DNA from: Magnetovibrio sp.
GTDB lineage: Bacteria; Pseudomonadota; Alphaproteobacteria; Rhodospirillales_A; JABHCV01
Length of the DNA: 11,599 nt
Direction of reading: 5' to 3'
Assembly (NCBI GenBank): GCA_002717285.1
Contig: PBDF01000012.1
Coordinates: forward strand, 7,838-19,436
In this document: piece by piece, positions 7,921-11,599 of the stretch
Layout of the letters: each line of letters starts with the position of its first letter
How positions within the stretch are numbered: the first letter of the stretch is position 1
Position numbers and translations under genes: made by a program
Notes under the pieces: model-generated
Databases searched by the model: none
Seen by the model: the letters and a program-made list of their open reading frames with translations, nothing else
Told to the model about the DNA's origin: nothing

Positions 7921-8898
7921 TCATCTTAAAAGAGTATATACAGTTTCTACAATTCTTTGCTTGTTTGGAATTACCATAACTTCGAGAGATGGGCTCACAG
8001 GAACTGGTGTTTCCAGTGCGCCAATTCGCTTAATGGGTGCTTTAATCTTATCAAATGCCAAATCTGCAAGCATTGCTGCAATTTCAGCTCCAAATCCTCC
8101 AAAGGTATTTGCCTCGTGTACAACGAGACATCGTCCTGTTTTACAAACCGAAGAGATCAAGGTTTCCTTATCAAGTGGCCTGAGCGTTCTAGGGTCAACA
8201 ACCTCGACTGATATACCATCGTTTTCAAATAAATAATCTGCAGCTGCAATCGCAATTGGCACCATTGCCCCCATTGCAATTATGGTGACGTCATTACCCT
8301 CACGTTTTACATCTGCAAATCCAAGAGGGATTAAGTATTGATCCACAGGTACAATAGACAAATCTTGATAAACACCTTTGGGCTCAAAGAAAATTACTGG
8401 ATTTTCATCACGAATAGCAGATTTGAGTAGTCCTTTTAGATCATAACTATTGGATGGCATTACAACTTTCAATCCTGCAACATGTGCGAACATAGACTCA
8501 TTGCTTTGGGATTGCTGAGGTCCTCCACTAGGTCTGAAACCAGACCAAACACGAAAAACTGCAGGAACAGATGTCTTTCCATCATAAAAATAGTTCATTT
8601 TTGCTGCAGTATTTACAATTTGATCCATTGCAACCAAGATTACATCCGCAAGGCCTAGTTCAACAACTGGACGAAATCCTTGAATGGCAGCTCCAATTGC
8701 TGCACCAACAAACCCACATTCTGAAATAGGAGTTTCAATAACCCTCATCGGTCCAAATTCATCTATCAAACCAATAGTAGTTCCTGTAAGACCACCAAAT
8801 GACCCAACATCCTCACCCATAACAATGACTTTTTCATCACGTCTTAACTCTTCCATGAGGGTCTCACGAATAGCTTCTTGATATGTGATTTCCCGCAT
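7921..8898 (-). CDS. 2-oxoacid dehydrogenase E1 component, beta subunit (AcoB/PdhB/BkdB-like)
   Basis: A 325-residue transketolase-fold subunit that pairs with E1 alpha to form an alpha2-beta2 ThDP enzyme decarboxylating 2-oxoacids. The N-terminal pyrimidine-binding domain contains MGEDVG, ETPISE (E60 is the expected ThDP-activating glutamate) and VGAAIGAA. FFEPKGVYQ and the C-terminal domain with VVDPRTLRPLD and VVHEANTFGGFGAE follow. Length is normal. The notable change is at GGPQQSQS: the family has GPQHSQS, and the conserved active-site His (about beta His128 of human PDH E1) is Gln129 here, at codon 8512-8514. AGGGA lies eight bases before the ATG. The gene is 20 bp after E1 alpha in one operon. 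No E2 or E3 gene follows; the next gene is convergent. The substrate (pyruvate, acetoin, branched-chain oxoacid or other) cannot be fixed. Confidence 0.9.
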   Translation of the reverse strand: MREITYQEAIRETLMEELRRDEKVIVMGEDVGSFGGLTGTTIGLIDEFGPMRVIETPISECGFVGAAIGAAIQGFRPVVELGLADVILVAMDQIVNTAAKMNYFYDGKTSVPAVFRVWSGFRPSGGPQQSQSNESMFAHVAGLKVVMPSNSYDLKGLLKSAIRDENPVIFFEPKGVYQDLSIVPVDQYLIPLGFADVKREGNDVTIIAMGAMVPIAIAAADYLFENDGISVEVVDPRTLRPLDKETLISSVCKTGRCLVVHEANTFGGFGAEIAAMLADLAFDKIKAPIKRIGALETPVPVSPSLEVMVIPNKQRIVETVYTLLR

Positions 8899-8918
8899 TT
8901 AATTATTCCCTAATCTTT

Positions 8919-9878
8919 TCAAAGATAAACATTTTCAGTAGCAATGTTACCTGGTGCATAAGGTGCATCTTCAGCAGCCTTGATTGCTTTTTTAATATCA
9001 GAGATTATTTTTTGATTTATTTTTTTTATATGGTTCAAATCTATATTGCCGTTTTTCAATAGTTTTTTTTCCAAGCGTGCGATTGGGCATTTTTTTTGCC
9101 ATTTAATCAATTCTTCATCAGTACGGGCAAATTCTCTATCACCCGCAGTAGAATGAGGTGCCCATCTATACGTCTCACATTCGATAAGAGTTGGTCCCTT
9201 ACCTGAACGAGCACGTGCGATAGCTTTTTGTGCAGCCTGATGGACAGTAATGACATTATTGCCGTCAATGCAATATCCCTCGATACCATAACCCTGAGCA
9301 CGTGCAGAGATGTTTCCACCTGCAGTTGACAGTTCAATTGGTGTTGATTTAGCGAAGAAATTATTTTCACAGAAAAATACTATTGGTAATTTTCTAACAC
9401 AGGCAAAATTCATCCCTTCATGAACATCGCCTCTGTTGACCGCACCATCCCCAAAAAAAGATATGGTAACATTATCGTTTCCTTCCAACTGATCTGCCAG
9501 AGCTGAACCAACAGCTAGAGGAACCACCGAGCCTACCATTGAAGTGCCTGAGAGGATTCCAAGATCTGGGGCGCCCATGTGATAAATTGGTATACGACCA
9601 CGAGTAGGACCAGACTGCTTTGCATACAAACCAGCAAACAATTGTTCAGTACTAATCCCTCGTGACAACAAAACACCAAGCCCGCGATGAGTTATCATCG
9701 TTTTATCCTTCGAATTCAAATTATGGCAAACACCGGCTGGGATAGCTTCCTGGCCTATTCCGCTATGGTAGTTGGCATATAATCCTTCGGTGGCTTTTAT
9801 AAGTGCCTCTTCTTCAAAACGACGAATTAAAAGCATATCTTTATACAGTTTAAGGAGATCTTCAGTGGGTAGCTTCAT
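8919..9878 (-). CDS. 2-oxoacid dehydrogenase E1 component, alpha subunit (AcoA/PdhA/BkdA-like)
   Basis: 319 residues from the ATG at 9876-9878, which has AAAGGA seven bases upstream. A TTG at 9894-9896, with AGGAAG five bases upstream, would give 325 and cannot be excluded. LIRRFEEEA near the N-terminus and FFGDGAVNRGDVHEGMNF lead into the ThDP motif: GDG at 143-145 with CENN at 170-173. YRWAPHST keeps a conserved His. At the family position THRGHGH the sequence reads THRGLGV: L67 replaces the His seen in PDH and acetoin enzymes, while branched-chain E1 alpha also lacks His there. STPIELSTAGGNISARAQGYG, read as STPIEL then ARAQGYG, and the end NVYL also lean towards the branched-chain side. 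The subunit binds ThDP together with E1 beta. It lies between DUF924 and E1 beta. The C-terminal 60 residues are Lys/Ile-rich with T-run codons. Subfamily uncertain. Confidence 0.9.
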   Translation of the reverse strand: MKLPTEDLLKLYKDMLLIRRFEEEALIKATEGLYANYHSGIGQEAIPAGVCHNLNSKDKTMITHRGLGVLLSRGISTEQLFAGLYAKQSGPTRGRIPIYHMGAPDLGILSGTSMVGSVVPLAVGSALADQLEGNDNVTISFFGDGAVNRGDVHEGMNFACVRKLPIVFFCENNFFAKSTPIELSTAGGNISARAQGYGIEGYCIDGNNVITVHQAAQKAIARARSGKGPTLIECETYRWAPHSTAGDREFARTDEELIKWQKKCPIARLEKKLLKNGNIDLNHIKKINQKIISDIKKAIKAAEDAPYAPGNIATENVYL

Positions 9879-9905
9879 TAGTTTATCCTTTATCAAGATT
9901 ACTTC

Positions 9906-10469
9906 CTAAAATGAAGACCCTGGTTGTGCAAGAAATTTAACTTCCTCATAGGTTGATGACCTGCCGAGAATTGAGTTGCGATGCGGAAATCTACCAAAAC
10001 GTTCTATGATATTTCGGTGCCTGACGGCATATTTGAGGGTCCGAGGATCAGTATGTGTCTCAAATAACGGGATGGACCTATTTTGTATGCTTAAACTCTC
10101 ACTATGCATCATAGGCATCAGCATGAAACGACGCCAGTCTTTACCTATTTGCTTAATAAAGTCACGATCAAGACATTGCAAACATAAAGACAAAGCTTTT
10201 TGGTCACCAATGAACGCGCGCGGTGTATCGCGGTAAATGTTTCTTGTGAATTGGTCGACCAGGATTATCAGCGCAAGGCATCCTTCTGCACTTTTGGCCC
10301 ATTCATTAATTTCCTCATTTAGCGCGGCCGTAACTGTGGGCTCAAATCGCGTCCTGATGATTCCATCGAATTTATCATCCTTTTTGAACCAATGTTTGGA
10401 AGTGGTCTCTTCAAACCAGAAAGAAAGCACATCCTTGGAAGTTTTTGTTTGAATAATTGTATGCCTCAC
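9906..10469 (-). CDS. DUF924 family protein
   Basis: 187 residues, a full family length. The conserved DUF924 blocks appear in order: VLSFWFEE (about 14-21), DDKFDGIIRTRF, LIILVDQFTRNIYRDTPRAF, MPMMHSESLSIQ, RHRNIIERFGRFPHRNSILG, and the C-terminal QPGSSF. The family is all-helical and of unknown biochemical function; HSE and GRFPHRN are its most invariant parts and both are intact. No signal peptide or membrane segment, so cytoplasmic. The start is a GTG with no clear ribosome binding site; an in-frame stop a few codons upstream and no better start downstream support it. Its TAG overlaps the TAGGAAG that could serve E1 alpha, and the gap is 9 or 27 bp, so it is probably the first gene of the E1 operon. 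Confidence 0.9.
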   Translation of the reverse strand: MRHTIIQTKTSKDVLSFWFEETTSKHWFKKDDKFDGIIRTRFEPTVTAALNEEINEWAKSAEGCLALIILVDQFTRNIYRDTPRAFIGDQKALSLCLQCLDRDFIKQIGKDWRRFMLMPMMHSESLSIQNRSIPLFETHTDPRTLKYAVRHRNIIERFGRFPHRNSILGRSSTYEEVKFLAQPGSSF

Positions 10470-10588
10470 TATATGCCACGTAACGGGTGAACCTCAACAT
10501 GTTATAAGATATTTGGTCAAGATTGGGTACAAGGTGGTAGGACTTGACCACAATTATGTTCATTAACCTGATGCGACGTATTAAGTAT
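10470..10588. other. Upstream region of the DUF924-E1 operon
   Basis: 119 bp between the DUF924 start and the end of the small-protein remnant, expected to hold the promoter for the minus-strand operon. It contains the inverted repeat at 10514-10550. TATAAC on the minus strand near 10502-10507 could be a -10 element, but no -35 at proper spacing was found. Confidence 0.4.
10514..10550. repeat. Perfect 8-bp inverted repeat, candidate operator
   Basis: TGGTCAAG (10514-10521) and CTTGACCA (10543-10550) are exact reverse complements, with 29 bp between arm centres, close to three helical turns. The repeat lies 45-81 bp upstream of the DUF924 start codon. A second short palindrome, GTGGT-N8-ACCAC, shares the right arm (about 10534-10551). 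Position and geometry suggest a regulator site for the E1 operon; the regulator is not in the window. Confidence 0.4.
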
Positions 10589-10979
10589 TTAATTTAAAGT
10601 GTCATGTTCACATACCCGTATTACAATTGTTTCATTTGGTGATTTAGGGGAGGGATACTCCCATTCTGGATTCTTAGGATTTACATTTTCAAAGGGTTTT
10701 TCCCATACGTACTTTGTGAAAAGAATAACTCAAGGATTTATAACGCAATAATTTACAAAAAATTGTCTGTGTACTTTGATCGACAAGTATCCTCTGATGA
10801 GTATTTAAGAAATTACCCAACTGCCAATAATAAACATACTCATTTCTTTTTTTAATCTTTTCAAAATTCACATAGAAAGAACTCTGCACATTTTCCCACA
10901 GTCTTGTCCACCTAGCAAAACTGTTAGTTGATTGCATTAGAGTGAATATGAGCTTAAATGTGGTCAATAGAGATTTCAA
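10589..10979 (-). pseudogene. Frameshifted small exported protein (adhesin-E-like marine family)
   Basis: The longest open piece (10689-10979) encodes 96 residues from a TTG that directly abuts the stop of the MORN gene: a poor signal peptide ending NSFA, then WENVQSSFYVNFEKIKK and YVYYWQLGNFL, and later FCKLLRYKSLSYSFHK. It ends at a TGA just after MGKTL. Dropping one A from the A5 run (10697-10701) instead continues as PFENVNPKNPEWEYPSPK for 35 residues to a TAA at 10589-10591, which matches the expected C-terminus, including a late VCE. In the middle, GYLSIKVHRQ, the expected motif, is in a shifted frame (10763-10792) and the original frame resumes after a T6 run. At least one and probably three frameshifts, a non-ATG start and no ribosome binding site point to decay. 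The family match is from memory of common small marine proteins; function unknown. Confidence 0.65.
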
Positions 10980-11321
10980 CTAGTCCGAGATCTTCTTTCC
11001 ATTCTTGTAGATGCCGGTATCTTGCGTATTTATAGTTCCATCTATGTTATATGTAATCCAGGGCCCATCTTGTAAAGCATCTTTGTAGTTTCCCTTGGAG
11101 TATAGTTGTCCGTTGGGGTAGTAAAAAACCCAAGGACCCTCCGCCTTACCATTTTTATAACTCCCATGATATTGTCCGGTGACCTCTCCACTAAACGGAA
11201 TATCGCTATTTTTTTTGTAATAAAGGCCATTGCGTTTGACTAAATCACCAATGGTCTCACTAAATACAGCCTTTTGTGAAAGGGCAAAAAATAAGGTCAA
11301 AAGGGTGAGTAGAACTTTCAT
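10980..11321 (-). CDS. Small secreted MORN-repeat protein (YwqK-like)
   Basis: 113 residues. An N-terminal signal peptide of about 21 residues (MKVLLTLLTLFFALSQKAVF) predicts export. GLYYKKNSDIPFSGEVTGQ then leads into MORN-type repeats: GSYKNGKAEGPWVFYYPNGQ, GNYKDALQDGPWITYNIDG and a terminal GIYKNGKKISD. The GxYKNGKxxGPWxxYYxNG pattern is that of COG2849/YwqK-like proteins, often annotated as antitoxins without evidence; the signal peptide argues against a cytoplasmic antitoxin. Homologues often have more repeat units, so this copy is short. The start ATG has no obvious ribosome binding site. Its stop directly precedes the decayed small exported protein on the same strand. A surface or periplasmic role is likely; nothing more can be said. 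Confidence 0.85.
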   Translation of the reverse strand: MKVLLTLLTLFFALSQKAVFSETIGDLVKRNGLYYKKNSDIPFSGEVTGQYHGSYKNGKAEGPWVFYYPNGQLYSKGNYKDALQDGPWITYNIDGTINTQDTGIYKNGKKISD

Positions 11322-11599
11322 AGGCGAACTTTATCAGAAATTAGAAAAAATGATAGATGGTTAAGATTGCCATAAAAAAAATTTGATACTTTATAAACAT
11401 CAGTAATTGAAAGTCTGTGATTATGATTGGCTACTTTGATCAGTTATATTCCTCATGATTTAGGAATAATTCTACTTATGAATTTTGATAGGTAAAATAT
11501 ATTAACACATAGTTTTCAGATGGAAACATTTATGGAAATTGGTGATGAAAAGTGTTTGAAAAAACAGGTCTATTAATAAAAGGGGTGATTTGGTAATAT
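11322..11599. other. Right-edge region without a recognised gene
   Basis: 278 bp of AT-rich DNA upstream of the MORN gene. The only structure is the inverted repeat at 11447-11468. Short frames on both strands show no recognisable family. AAGGGG at 11580-11585 could be a ribosome binding site for a plus-strand gene starting at or just beyond the edge, but this cannot be tested here. Confidence 0.4.
11447..11468. repeat. Perfect 7-bp inverted repeat TATTCCT-N8-AGGAATA
   Basis: The arms at 11447-11453 and 11462-11468 are exact reverse complements around an 8-base spacer. The repeat lies about 126 bp upstream of the MORN gene start. No T tract follows on either strand, so a terminator is unlikely; an operator or a chance repeat are the alternatives. 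Confidence 0.3.

Noticed and set aside
7898..8236. Plus-strand 112-codon frame opposite the E1 beta C-terminus
   Set aside because: Antisense to a conserved E1 beta region; the protein has no family features and a skewed Ser/Thr/Pro composition.
9107..9370. Minus-strand 87-codon frame within E1 alpha
   Set aside because: It is an alternative frame of the E1 alpha coding sequence, which is clearly coding in its own frame.
11042..11230. Minus-strand 62-codon frame within the MORN gene
   Set aside because: It is an out-of-frame reading of the MORN repeats; the correct frame has a signal peptide and repeat pattern.
10980..11321. Calling the MORN protein a toxin-antitoxin component
   Set aside because: The YwqK antitoxin label is an annotation habit for this repeat type. 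This protein has a signal peptide and no adjacent toxin.

Overview
The window is AT-rich and gene-dense. It looks like a piece of a marine-type proteobacterial chromosome, most likely a low-GC alphaproteobacterium. This placement is inferred from the style of the genes: a fused CydD-CydC-type ABC exporter, a CtBP-like 2-hydroxyacid dehydrogenase, DUF924, and small secreted MORN and adhesin-like proteins. No rRNA, tRNA, CRISPR array, IS element or phage gene was seen.

Layout. (1) 1-720, minus: a pirin-family protein cut off at the left edge. (2) 721-1074: a divergent intergenic region with a good sigma70-type promoter facing right and a perfect inverted repeat. (3) 1075-4659, plus: a 1194-residue full-length ABC exporter with two membrane domains and two complete ATPase domains. 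(4) 4891-7869, plus: a two-gene operon, a one-piece transketolase-like ThDP enzyme followed 3 bp later by a D-2-hydroxyacid dehydrogenase of the CtBP/PGDH type. (5) 7921-10469, minus, convergent with block 4: a three-gene operon of DUF924 protein, then 2-oxoacid dehydrogenase E1 alpha, then E1 beta. (6) 10589-11321, minus: a small secreted MORN-repeat protein followed directly by a frameshifted remnant of another small exported protein. (7) 11322-11599: no gene recognised.

How the genes may work together. Blocks 4 and 5 hold two ThDP-dependent carboligase/decarboxylase systems and an NAD-dependent hydroxyacid dehydrogenase facing each other. No E2 lipoyl acyltransferase, E3 dihydrolipoamide dehydrogenase, kinase, sugar transporter or regulator is present. 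The E1 pair departs from the usual family at active-site positions: Gln replaces the conserved His of the beta subunit, and alpha has RGLG where PDH/acetoin enzymes have RGHG. The transketolase has SDG in place of GDG in its ThDP motif. Together this suggests an accessory carbon pathway rather than housekeeping pyruvate dehydrogenase or pentose phosphate enzymes, but the substrates cannot be read from sequence. The ABC exporter and pirin seem unrelated to this cluster.
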